The translations under genes and the position numbers were made by a program. From contig CAIKYN010000022.1 in the NCBI GenBank assembly GCA_903831635.1, forward strand, positions 1-5,274: DNA of 5,274 nucleotides, in the 5' to 3' direction. The notes beneath the pieces are model-generated. The model saw only the letters and a list, made by a program, of their open reading frames with translations. It had not been told where the DNA came from and made no database searches. The DNA is from an uncultured Spartobacteria bacterium (GTDB taxonomy: Bacteria; Verrucomicrobiota; Verrucomicrobiia; Chthoniobacterales; UBA6821). Positions 1 through 5,274 of this stretch are shown here, one piece after another; positions within the stretch are counted from its first letter, which is position 1; the number at the start of each line of letters is the position of its first letter.

Positions 1-736
1 CCCCACCCTGAGTCATGAGGAACATCGCCGGGTTATCGAGATTGCCGTTAAGGTAGCAGCAAAGAGAGTATTGGTCATCGCGGGCACCGGATCCAATGCC
101 ACCTCAGAGGCCGTTGAGTTGACGATTGAGGCCGAGAAACTAGGGGCCGATGCCGCCCTGCTGGTCGCGCCTTATTACAACAAACCCTCTCCCGAGGGGC
201 TTTATCGCCATTTCAAGAAGGTCGCAGATGCTGTCAACATCCCGATTGTTCTCTATAGCATCCCGGGGCGTTGCGGGATCGAAATCCCCGTCTCTGTCGT
301 GGCTCGCCTTGCCGCTGATTGTCACAATGTGGTGGCGATCAAGGAGGCAGGAGGTAAGGTTGAGCGGGTCCATGAACTTCGAGCTGCACTTCCTGAGAGC
401 TTTCAGATCCTCTCCGGTGATGATGCACTCACATTACCATTTATGACTGCTGGTGGAGTCGGTGTGATCAGTGTTGCTTCCAATGTTATACCCGCAGAGG
501 TTGAAGAACTTGTGCAGAGCTTGCTGAGAGGAAACTTAGCCAAAGCTGAAGAAATTCACAGCCGCTACGCCGAACTGTTTCGTGATCTTTTCATTGAGCC
601 TAACCCCGTACCCATCAAGACAGCCCTCGCCGCCAAGGGGATCTGCAGGGATGATGTCCGGCTTCCTCTATGCGAGATGTCAAAATCGAATAAAGAGATC
701 CTGATGATGACCCTCAAAGAATCGAATCTCATCTAA
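1..736 (+). CDS. dapA: 4-hydroxy-tetrahydrodipicolinate synthase, 5'-truncated by the window
   Basis: DapA condenses pyruvate with aspartate-semialdehyde, the first committed step of diaminopimelate/lysine synthesis in the cytoplasm. The frame is open to the left edge (codon phase starts at base 2) and gives 244 residues. By alignment with E. coli DapA from memory, about 48 N-terminal residues are missing, including the GTTGE loop with the catalytic Thr. Visible family motifs, in window numbering, are TLSHEEHRRV at the very start, VIAGTGSNAT, PYYNKPSPEGLY (Tyr58/Tyr59, the latter matching E. coli Tyr107), VLYSIPGR with Tyr85 (E. coli Tyr133) and Arg90 (Arg138, carboxylate binding), AIKEAGG with Lys114 (the Schiff-base Lys161), ILSGDD, and the C-terminal EPNPVPIK. 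All catalytic residues inside the window are present. A TTG at 71 lies inside the conserved barrel and is not the start. dapB follows 15 bases after the stop, so the two consecutive pathway enzymes are probably co-transcribed. Identity is very secure within the DHDPS/NAL family. Confidence 0.96.
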   Translation, partial: PTLSHEEHRRVIEIAVKVAAKRVLVIAGTGSNATSEAVELTIEAEKLGADAALLVAPYYNKPSPEGLYRHFKKVADAVNIPIVLYSIPGRCGIEIPVSVVARLAADCHNVVAIKEAGGKVERVHELRAALPESFQILSGDDALTLPFMTAGGVGVISVASNVIPAEVEELVQSLLRGNLAKAEEIHSRYAELFRDLFIEPNPVPIKTALAAKGICRDDVRLPLCEMSKSNKEILMMTLKESNLI

Positions 737-751
737 TTGTATTTTATTGTT

Positions 752-1498
752 ATGGATCGACTTAAAGTTGTTATTTACGGATCAAAAGGAAGAATGGGCC
801 AGGCTCTTATAGCCGCCGTAAGTGAGAATTCTTCCCTAGATCTCGTTGGCACAATCGACGACGGGGAGTCTTTGGACGTGATCGCCGATTGTGATGCCGT
901 TATCGACTTTACTCATGCCGTCGCAACCCTTCCTGCGCTCAGGAAATGCATGGAATTAGGTAAGATTATCGTGATTGGAACGACGGGACATTCCAATGAT
1001 GTTCGTCAGGCAATCACGGAAGCCGCGGCCAAGATTCCGGTCATCTTCTCACCCAACTACAGCGTCGGAGTGAACACCCTCTTTTGGCTGACCAAGAAGG
1101 CCGCAGAAATCCTCGGTCCCGACTATGATGCCGAGGTGATCGAGGTTCATCATCGCCTCAAGAAGGATGCCCCCAGTGGCACTGCCCGTCGATTGGTTGA
1201 GGTGCTGGATGAGGCTTATGGCCTTGATTACGAAAAGGATACGCGTCATGGACGTGTTGGAATGCCCGGCGAACGTACCCGGCACGAAGTTGGCGTCCAT
1301 GCCGTGCGTGGCGGTGATGTCGTTGGGGACCACACGGTCATGCTGGCAGCTCCCGGCGATCGCCTGGAACTGATTCATCGAGCCTCCAGTCGTGAAACCT
1401 TCGCCAGAGGAGCCCTCCGCTCAGCCCTCTGGGCACGCGACACCAAGAACAACCAGCCCGGCCTGTACGATATGCAGGATGTGCTTGGGTTGCGCTGA
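752..1498 (+). CDS. dapB: 4-hydroxy-tetrahydrodipicolinate reductase
   Basis: DapB reduces the DapA product to tetrahydrodipicolinate with NAD(P)H, the next step toward diaminopimelate and lysine. The 248-residue protein has an N-terminal Rossmann domain with the dinucleotide-binding loop GSKGRMG (10-16). An acidic residue, Asp36, sits at the end of the second strand, where E. coli has Glu38. Then come DFTHA (52-56), GTTG (77-80) and SPNYSVGVN (100-108). The catalytic/substrate motif is HHRLKKDAPSGTA (133-145), with His133/His134 and Lys137 matching E. coli His159/His160/Lys163. The C-terminal half has GDVVGDHTV, a Glu/Ile-His-Ala-Ser-Ser-Arg stretch, and a final Leu-Tyr-Asp-Met-Gln-Asp-Val-Leu motif. 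I chose ATG 752 because it leads straight into the first strand (MDRLKVVIYG). An in-frame TTG at 737 would add five residues. No Shine-Dalgarno motif precedes either start. The protein is shorter than E. coli DapB (273) because the segment between strand 2 and the DFT motif is reduced. Confidence 0.96.
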   Translation: MDRLKVVIYGSKGRMGQALIAAVSENSSLDLVGTIDDGESLDVIADCDAVIDFTHAVATLPALRKCMELGKIIVIGTTGHSNDVRQAITEAAAKIPVIFSPNYSVGVNTLFWLTKKAAEILGPDYDAEVIEVHHRLKKDAPSGTARRLVEVLDEAYGLDYEKDTRHGRVGMPGERTRHEVGVHAVRGGDVVGDHTVMLAAPGDRLELIHRASSRETFARGALRSALWARDTKNNQPGLYDMQDVLGLR

Positions 1499-1518
1499 TT
1501 ACCTCTTCTGATAAAGCC

Positions 1519-2010
1519 ATGCGCGCCGGTATTGCCCTCGGCTCCAATCTGGGTGATAGAAACGCCATCTTAAAAGCAGCAATCGGGCATCTTAGAGAAC
1601 TTCATGAGGATGGTGAGTTTCTTGTTTCAAGCTTTCATGAGACAGATCCGGTAGACTGCCCGCCCGACTCTCCTCTCTTTCTTAATGCAGTGACAGAGCT
1701 AGAGACGACACTTCCACCCTTGGAACTTCTTCAGAGATTGCAGGCTCTTGAGCTCGCGGCGGGACGACCTCGAGTTCATGGAGTCAATCAGCCGCGCACC
1801 CTGGATCTAGATCTCCTGTACTGCGACGAAATAACCCTGCTTCTTCCTGAACTGGTTCTCCCTCATCCCCGAATGACAGAACGAGTCTTTGTCCTTGCTC
1901 CCTTGGCGGAGATTTGTCCCGACCTCAGGCTTCCTGGGTGGAATTATTCCTGCGGAGAATATCTCTTTAGGATTCGTAATAAAGCATCTTATACCACTGT
2001 CTATAAATAG
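1519..2010 (+). CDS. folK: 2-amino-4-hydroxy-6-hydroxymethyldihydropteridine pyrophosphokinase (HPPK)
   Basis: HPPK transfers pyrophosphate from ATP to 6-hydroxymethyl-7,8-dihydropterin, the step before dihydropteroate synthase in folate synthesis. The 163 residues are close to the usual ~160. The family signatures occur in order: ALGSNLGDR near the N-terminus, SSFHETDPVDC, FLNAV, the GRPR loop, the PRTLDLDLLYCDE signature and LPHPRM. Asp96 and Asp98 match the two Mg-binding aspartates of E. coli HPPK (95/97). The position of E. coli Trp89 appears to be Asn here (VNQPRTLDLD), a variant I believe is common outside proteobacteria. The C-terminal ~25 residues (from Leu-Pro-Gly-Trp on) show no recognised motif. 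ATG 1519 starts directly at MRAGIALGSN, 20 bases after dapB, without a Shine-Dalgarno motif. Only three bases separate its stop from panB. Confidence 0.96.
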   Translation: MRAGIALGSNLGDRNAILKAAIGHLRELHEDGEFLVSSFHETDPVDCPPDSPLFLNAVTELETTLPPLELLQRLQALELAAGRPRVHGVNQPRTLDLDLLYCDEITLLLPELVLPHPRMTERVFVLAPLAEICPDLRLPGWNYSCGEYLFRIRNKASYTTVYK

Positions 2011-2013
2011 ATA

Positions 2014-2766
2014 ATGACTCTTAGACAAAATCTGATTTCAGCTAAGGTGGCAGGGAGACGTCAAGCTTGGCTAACTGCCTATGACTACCCCTCGGCACGT
2101 CTTCTTGATGAGTCCGGCATTGATCTGATCCTTGTGGGTGATTCTCTTGGTATGGTTGTCTTGGGTCAAAAAGACACGATTGACGTCACTTTGGAGGAAA
2201 TGATTCACCATCTAAAGGCTGTCCGCCGTGGAGTCACGAGGGCTCCCGTGGCTGTGGATCTTCCATTTCACACTTATGAGACTCCTGATCAGGCACTTGC
2301 CAGTGCAAGGCGTCTTCTGGAGGCTGGGGCTGATGCGGTAAAACTGGAAGGCCCTCTTCCTGAGCAAGTCTCTCTTCTTGTTTCAAGTGGTATAGAAGTA
2401 ATCGGCCATCTTGGAATGCTTCCCCAGCAGGTTCGAGAGGAAGGTGGCTACCACCGAAAGGGTAAAACCGATTCTGAAGCCGAAGCACTCCTTCGGGCGT
2501 CCCTAGCGCTTCAGGCGGCGGGTTGCTGTGCCTTGGTCTTGGAACTGGTTGAAACCGGATTATCCAAAGAGATAAGCAGTCAACTGGACATTCCAACGAT
2601 TGGCATCGGAAGCGGCATCTTCTGCGATGGGCAGATTCTTGTCACCCCGGATCTCCTCGGTCTCCAGCCTTGGTTTCGCCCTGCCTTTGTCAAACCTAAG
2701 GCTGATCTGGCTACTCCGTTCAAAAATGCAGTCAGAGAGTTTATAGCCGAGGTTCAAACTCCATAA
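2014..2766 (+). CDS. panB: 3-methyl-2-oxobutanoate hydroxymethyltransferase (ketopantoate hydroxymethyltransferase)
   Basis: PanB adds a hydroxymethyl group from 5,10-methylene-THF to 2-oxoisovalerate, giving ketopantoate for pantothenate and CoA. The 250-residue (beta/alpha)8 barrel contains LTAYDYPSA (20-28), the VGDSLGMVVLG signature (41-51) with metal ligand Asp43, VDLPFHTYE with Asp82, DAVKLEG with Lys110 and Glu112, GHLGMLPQ (131-138), VLELV with the likely catalytic Glu177 (E. coli Glu181), IPTIGIGSG (193-201) and CDGQILV (204-210). The expected metal, substrate and base residues are therefore all present. It ends at REFIAEVQTP and lacks the short tail with an FP/YP and His found in E. 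coli PanB (264 residues). ATG 2014 lies three bases after the folK stop with no ribosome-binding motif, which suggests translational coupling. The folK-panB order is common in bacteria, but panC does not follow. Confidence 0.96.
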   Translation: MTLRQNLISAKVAGRRQAWLTAYDYPSARLLDESGIDLILVGDSLGMVVLGQKDTIDVTLEEMIHHLKAVRRGVTRAPVAVDLPFHTYETPDQALASARRLLEAGADAVKLEGPLPEQVSLLVSSGIEVIGHLGMLPQQVREEGGYHRKGKTDSEAEALLRASLALQAAGCCALVLELVETGLSKEISSQLDIPTIGIGSGIFCDGQILVTPDLLGLQPWFRPAFVKPKADLATPFKNAVREFIAEVQTP

Positions 2767-2768
2767 CA

Positions 2769-3671
2769 ATGAGCGGAAATCTCCAACTCAAAGCGGCCGA
2801 GGGACAGAAGGTTATTCTGACAGGAGTTCTTCTGAATCTGGTGCTCTCTACAGGCAAGATTGCGGGAGGAATTCTTGGGCGTTCCAATGCCTTGATCGCA
2901 GATGGTATTGAGTCTCTTCTTGATCTCTTCAGCTCCCTTCTGATCTGGGCGGCACTGAAATATGCCGCAAAGCCGCCTGACGAGGATCACCCCTACGGCC
3001 ATGGGAAGGCCGAGTCCTTGGCGTCACTGATTGGCGCCCTAGTCCTTGCGATTGCCGGAGCCTTGATCGCCCATAACAGCATCATGACACTGATAGCCGC
3101 CGCTCACGGGGCTCCCGTTCATCTCCCCTCCCCCTGGACCCTGCTGATCCTTATCGGGGTCATTGCCCTGAAAGAGACGCTCTACCAGTTCATGGCACGA
3201 CGGGCTCGCAGGATCGGCAGCAATGCACTCCTCGCTGATGCCTGGCATCACCGTTCCGATGCTGTCACCTCGATTGCCGCTTTTATCGGCATCTCCATCA
3301 GCCTCCTCGGAGGTCATGGTTATGAGGTCGCCGACGACTGGGCCGCTCTCTTCGCGTGTGTCGTCATTTTCTACAGTTCCTACAACATGCTGAAACTCTC
3401 CTTAGGGGACATGATGGATGCTCGTGTCTCTCCTGATGCCGAAAAGACCGTTTTGGAGATCACCTGCGCTGTTCCCGGGGTCATCAGTGCCGAGAAGTGC
3501 CGTATCCGAAAGAGCGGTCTCTCGTACATTGCCGACCTGCACCTCCGGGTCAGTGGGGATATTTCAGTCCGCGAAGGCCATGCGATTTCACATCTGGTAA
3601 AGGATCAACTCATGGAATCGGCGCTACCGTTGGAGGATGTGACGGTGCATGTCGAACCCGAAGAGGGTTAG
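2769..3671 (+). CDS. cation diffusion facilitator (CDF) family divalent-metal transporter
   Basis: Inner-membrane metal/proton antiporter of the CDF (cation efflux) family, 300 residues, the usual length. Six membrane segments can be placed at about 16-38, 42-64, 82-108, 122-140, 153-180 and 190-210, followed by a cytoplasmic domain (about 218-300). Site A in TM2 reads ADGIESLLD (44-52), with Glu48 where E. coli YiiP has Asp45 and Asp52 matching Asp49. TM5 carries WHHRSD, with His160 and Asp164 matching YiiP His153/Asp157. The HPYGHGK loop (74-80) after TM2 is typical. In the C-terminal domain, RKSG (247-250), His258, His271 and VHVEPEE (His294) fit the dimeric metal-binding domain, but the His of the YiiP HDLR motif is replaced by Glu242. 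The substrate (Zn, Mn, Fe, Co or other) cannot be assigned from this. The gene starts two bases after panB, so it is probably the last gene of the operon. The only purine-rich stretch upstream (GAGG, 2749-2752) is about 16 bases from the ATG, too far for a standard site. Confidence 0.93.
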   Translation: MSGNLQLKAAEGQKVILTGVLLNLVLSTGKIAGGILGRSNALIADGIESLLDLFSSLLIWAALKYAAKPPDEDHPYGHGKAESLASLIGALVLAIAGALIAHNSIMTLIAAAHGAPVHLPSPWTLLILIGVIALKETLYQFMARRARRIGSNALLADAWHHRSDAVTSIAAFIGISISLLGGHGYEVADDWAALFACVVIFYSSYNMLKLSLGDMMDARVSPDAEKTVLEITCAVPGVISAEKCRIRKSGLSYIADLHLRVSGDISVREGHAISHLVKDQLMESALPLEDVTVHVEPEEG

Positions 3672-3692
3672 TAGAGGCAGACGTGGGATTTG

Positions 3693-3712
3693 GGCGAATC
3701 GCGTTGTTCGCC
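3693..3712 (+). terminator. hairpin after the operon, possible weak terminator
   Basis: GGCGAA (3693-3698) pairs perfectly with TTCGCC (3707-3712) across an 8-base loop, starting 21 bases after the CDF stop. Six base pairs and the location fit a transcript end. However, the downstream bases (TTCGCTTG) are not a T-run, so this is not a canonical intrinsic terminator. It could instead be part of the regulatory structure of the following unit. Confidence 0.3.
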
Positions 3713-3746
3713 TTCGCTTGCAGTATAATTTATACAGCTTCGCTTG
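3712..3746 (+). repeat. two direct repeats CTTCGCTTG flanking a palindrome
   Basis: CTTCGCTTG occurs exactly at 3712-3720 and again at 3738-3746, a 26-base period. The 17 bases between them hold a perfect 13-base palindrome. A period of about 2.5 helical turns around an operator-like dyad suggests a protein-binding site, but the binding factor is unknown. Confidence 0.5.
3720..3738. promoter_or_regulatory. operator-like palindrome overlapping a TATAAT -10 candidate
   Basis: GCAGTATAATTTATACAGC is an inverted repeat centred on T3729. The core GTATAA-T-TTATAC is perfect, and GC/GC pair again outside one A-A mismatch. It contains a consensus -10 hexamer, TATAAT (3724-3729). The best upstream -35 candidates are poor: TTGTTC at 3704-3709 with a 14-base spacer, or GCGTTG at 3701-3706 with a 17-base spacer. 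I infer a promoter for the TM2-ftsA unit whose -10 box lies inside an operator, giving a leader of roughly 120 bases before the TM2 ATG. Confidence 0.4.
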
Positions 3747-3859
3747 GCGGCCTAGCGCTTCATCCCAACTTCCACGCCATGGCAGAAAGGTCCGGACAGT
3801 CAATTGTCCCCAATCAATGCCCTGTCGGGGCCGACGGATCCTGTGGCAGAACGATCATC

Positions 3860-4192
3860 ATGATTGAATTACCCGAAAGCATCCGCAGGCAGATTCCTGA
3901 GGCCGTCCTCCGCAGACTCGACTCTCTGGATCCATTGACCCAGGAGGCGTTCCTCACGGAATTTAAAAAGAAGAAGAAATCAGGATTTGTAGCTTTCCTG
4001 CTTTGGTGGCTCTTCCCTGCCTGGCACTACTTCTATGTCGGCAAGGTTTGGGTAAACCTCCTTTTCTGGATCACCTTTGGTGGTTTGGGCATCTGGTGGG
4101 TCATCGACCTCTTCCGCCTCTCGGGCCTGGTCCGCGAATACAACAAGACCGTGGCTATCGGTGTCCTTAAGGAGATAGAATTTTTAAACTAA
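3860..4192 (+). CDS. small TM2-domain membrane protein
   Basis: This is a 110-residue protein of the TM2 domain family, whose biochemical role is unknown. A charged N-terminal segment (1-40) ends in five consecutive lysines (36-40), which should lie on the cytoplasmic side. It is followed by a first membrane helix (about 42-55), the family turn around WHYFYVGK (55-62), which corresponds to the usual GxHrFYlG motif, and a second helix (about 64-86). The second helix contains ITFGGLGIWWVIDLF (71-85) with the conserved Asp83. The tail (about 90-110) is soluble and includes VREYN. ATG 3860 gives a start typical for the family. An alternative in-frame ATG at 3779 would add MAERSGQSIVPN and onward, with two cysteines and no family resemblance. 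No Shine-Dalgarno motif is visible. The stop is nine bases before the ftsA-like gene, so co-transcription is likely and a role near the division machinery is possible but not shown. Confidence 0.85.
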   Translation: MIELPESIRRQIPEAVLRRLDSLDPLTQEAFLTEFKKKKKSGFVAFLLWWLFPAWHYFYVGKVWVNLLFWITFGGLGIWWVIDLFRLSGLVREYNKTVAIGVLKEIEFLN

Positions 4193-4201
4193 CAAACCAC
4201 T

Positions 4202-5274
4202 ATGAAGCTCTGGATTGATCAAATCAGATCCCCCAAGGAACACGGAATGCCGGATGCTGTCTGGTGCAAGAACCTCAAAGAGGCACTCCAGCATCTTCTC
4301 AAAAAGGAAGTCACCTTCCTATCCTTAGCCCAGGATTCAGAGAGTGAATTGGATGGGTATGAAGTGGCCTCGGTGATCGAGCGACTTGTTCGAGATGGTC
4401 ATATTCCGATGCCTGGGTGGGAGATCCATTCCGCAAGTCCTGAATGGAAATCTGCGATATCAAAGATCATGAAAAGCGCCGAGCGCTTCAGTAATCCATC
4501 TCGTGAATCGTCTCTTGGAACAGCCTCGTTGAATCGTTTTCGGGATGCTTCAGTCGGTGGGGCTCTTTATGTGGGGCTCGATATCGGGACGAGCAAGATC
4601 TGTGTGGCAGTCTCCGAGCGGCAGAAGGATGGAACCCTTCACCTTTTGGGTATTGGAGAGGCTCACGCTCGTGGCATTCGCAAGGGCGAGATCGTTGATT
4701 CTGCTGAAGCCGCCGAGTGCATCCGAGCGGCAATACTTGATGCCGAGAATAAGACCAATGTTGAGATCAGGAGTGTCTGGGCCTCCATCACCGGAGCACA
4801 TCTGGGTAGCATGATCGCGACAGGGACATACTTCCTTCCCAAAGAACGTGATCAAGTGATTAGAGAGGATCTGCTAGCCGCAGCAGAGAATATTGATGAG
4901 TCGGCGTTACCGAGTGGTCACCTTCCGATTCATGGAACAGTACAGCACTACAGTATCGATGGGCACGACTTCACCAACCCGTATCATATCAAGGGGAGTC
5001 GTCTCGAGGTACACCTTCACCTCATCCATGGTTCCAGTAGCCGGATCCATAGGACGCTTGATTGTCTGGAATCCCTTCAGCTCCAAGTTGAGAGCCTTGT
5101 TCCATCATCCGTGGCTTGCACACACGGCGTCCTCTACGGAGAGAAATACGCCACACCTCTTCTGATCGATCTTGGTGGAGGCACGACCGATTTCACCGTC
5201 ATCCGTTATCCAGGTCAGGTTCTTTGTAGTGGAGTCCTTGCCGTTGGAGGCGATCACATCACCAGTGACCTATC
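4202..5274 (+). CDS. ftsA: cell-division protein FtsA with an N-terminal receiver-like (cREC-type) domain, 3'-truncated
   Basis: The frame runs from ATG 4202 to the window edge (357 complete codons) with no stop. Residues about 122-357 are FtsA, the actin-like ATPase that anchors FtsZ to the membrane. They contain phosphate loop 1 VGLDIGTSKI (124-133), RGIRKGEIVD, the 1C subdomain (about 200-285) with QHYSIDG (248-254), NP (259-260), GSRLEVHLHLI (265-275), LVPSSVA, phosphate loop 2 DLGGGTTDF (323-331) and AVGGDHITSDL just before the edge. Both nucleotide loops are intact. Normal FtsA begins a few residues before the VGLDIGTSK loop. Here 120 residues precede it. Residues 1-95 resemble the cREC 'cyclic-phosphate processing receiver' family: MKLWIDQIRSP at the start (family LDDxR), LSLAQD at 40-45 (family SLDHD), DGYEV (51-55) and IHSASP (75-80, family HSANP). 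Residues 96-120 are a Ser/Arg-rich linker. An internal ATG at 4469 (Met90) could give a more conventional FtsA. The remaining ATPase domain and membrane-binding helix lie outside the window. The FtsA call is very secure; the N-terminal domain call rests on remembered family motifs. Confidence 0.93.
   Translation, partial: MKLWIDQIRSPKEHGMPDAVWCKNLKEALQHLLKKEVTFLSLAQDSESELDGYEVASVIERLVRDGHIPMPGWEIHSASPEWKSAISKIMKSAERFSNPSRESSLGTASLNRFRDASVGGALYVGLDIGTSKICVAVSERQKDGTLHLLGIGEAHARGIRKGEIVDSAEAAECIRAAILDAENKTNVEIRSVWASITGAHLGSMIATGTYFLPKERDQVIREDLLAAAENIDESALPSGHLPIHGTVQHYSIDGHDFTNPYHIKGSRLEVHLHLIHGSSSRIHRTLDCLESLQLQVESLVPSSVACTHGVLYGEKYATPLLIDLGGGTTDFTVIRYPGQVLCSGVLAVGGDHITSDL

Larger units (their letters stand above)
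3672..3859 (+). other. non-coding gap between the two gene groups
   Basis: No frame here looks like a real protein. It holds the terminator-like hairpin, the CTTCGCTTG repeats and palindrome, and two adjacent small hairpins nearer the TM2 gene. These are GGACAG/TTGTCC around TCAA (3794-3809, with one G-T pair) and CTGTCG/CGACGG around GGGC (3822-3837, with one T-G pair). I recognise no tRNA, rRNA or known riboswitch. An in-frame ATG at 3779 could extend the TM2 protein N-terminally by 27 residues, but that extension looks unlike the family. Confidence 0.6.

Noticed and set aside
71..73. TTG at 71 as the dapA start
   Set aside because: Conserved DapA sequence (TLSHEEHRRV) continues upstream to the window edge, so the true start lies outside.
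737..751. TTG at 737 as the dapB start
   Set aside because: It adds only five residues of no family resemblance. ATG 752 begins right at the first strand of the Rossmann fold; TTG remains possible but less likely.
140..3317. Minus-strand and alternative-frame open frames under dapA, dapB, folK, panB and the CDF gene
   Set aside because: All are shadows of strongly conserved + strand genes and show no recognisable motifs.
3786..3800. AAAGGTCCGGAC as part of an SRP RNA or RNase P RNA
   Set aside because: Only a short resemblance to the GTCCGGA core of those RNAs. The GGAAGCAG tetraloop context of SRP RNA and the other conserved RNase P blocks are absent.
3497..3859. Open frame upstream of the TM2 ATG, overlapping the CDF gene in another frame
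   Set aside because: It is the TM2 frame extended leftward by chance lack of stops. The CDF frame is clearly real, and the extension shows no family-like sequence.
3960..3980. A-rich run encoding five lysines as a programmed frameshift site
   Set aside because: The run is not an in-phase A-AAA-AAG heptamer, the TM2 family commonly has a lysine/arginine cluster here, and the reading frame continues normally to the end of the domain.
4488..5165. Several open frames of 80-100 codons on both strands within the ftsA region
   Set aside because: They overlap the clearly conserved FtsA frame and their translations look like no protein family.

Overview
The window reads as chromosomal housekeeping DNA of a moderate-GC bacterium, with all genes on the + strand. 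Two tightly packed gene groups are separated by one non-coding gap of about 190 bases. The phylum cannot be fixed from one window. The compact mixed biosynthetic operon, the lack of Shine-Dalgarno motifs at every visible start, and the style of the TM2 protein and FtsA fit a member of the PVC/Verrucomicrobiota side of the tree, but this is a low-confidence inference.

Region 1 (1-3671) is a run of five genes with gaps of 2-20 bases: dapA (5' end cut by the window), dapB, folK, panB and a cation diffusion facilitator (CDF) transporter. DapA and DapB are consecutive steps of the diaminopimelate/lysine pathway, which supplies peptidoglycan and lysine. FolK makes the pyrophosphorylated pterin for folate. 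PanB makes ketopantoate for pantothenate and CoA, using a folate C1 donor. The familiar folK-panB pair is present, but panC does not follow; the CDF transporter takes that place.

Region 2 (3672-3859) has no convincing gene. It holds a hairpin just after the operon, a 19-base near-perfect palindrome containing TATAAT and flanked by two copies of CTTCGCTTG, and two further hairpins. It is the likely promoter and leader of the next unit.

Region 3 (3860-5274) has a small TM2-domain membrane protein followed 9 bases later by a long frame open to the window edge. The body of that frame is clearly FtsA, the actin-like membrane tether of the FtsZ ring. Its first ~95 residues, however, resemble a receiver-like domain of the cREC ('cyclic-phosphate processing receiver') family, joined in frame to FtsA by a ~25-residue linker. 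Several residues characteristic of the receiver-like family are replaced. This fused division protein, outside any visible dcw-cluster context, is the most unusual thing in the window.
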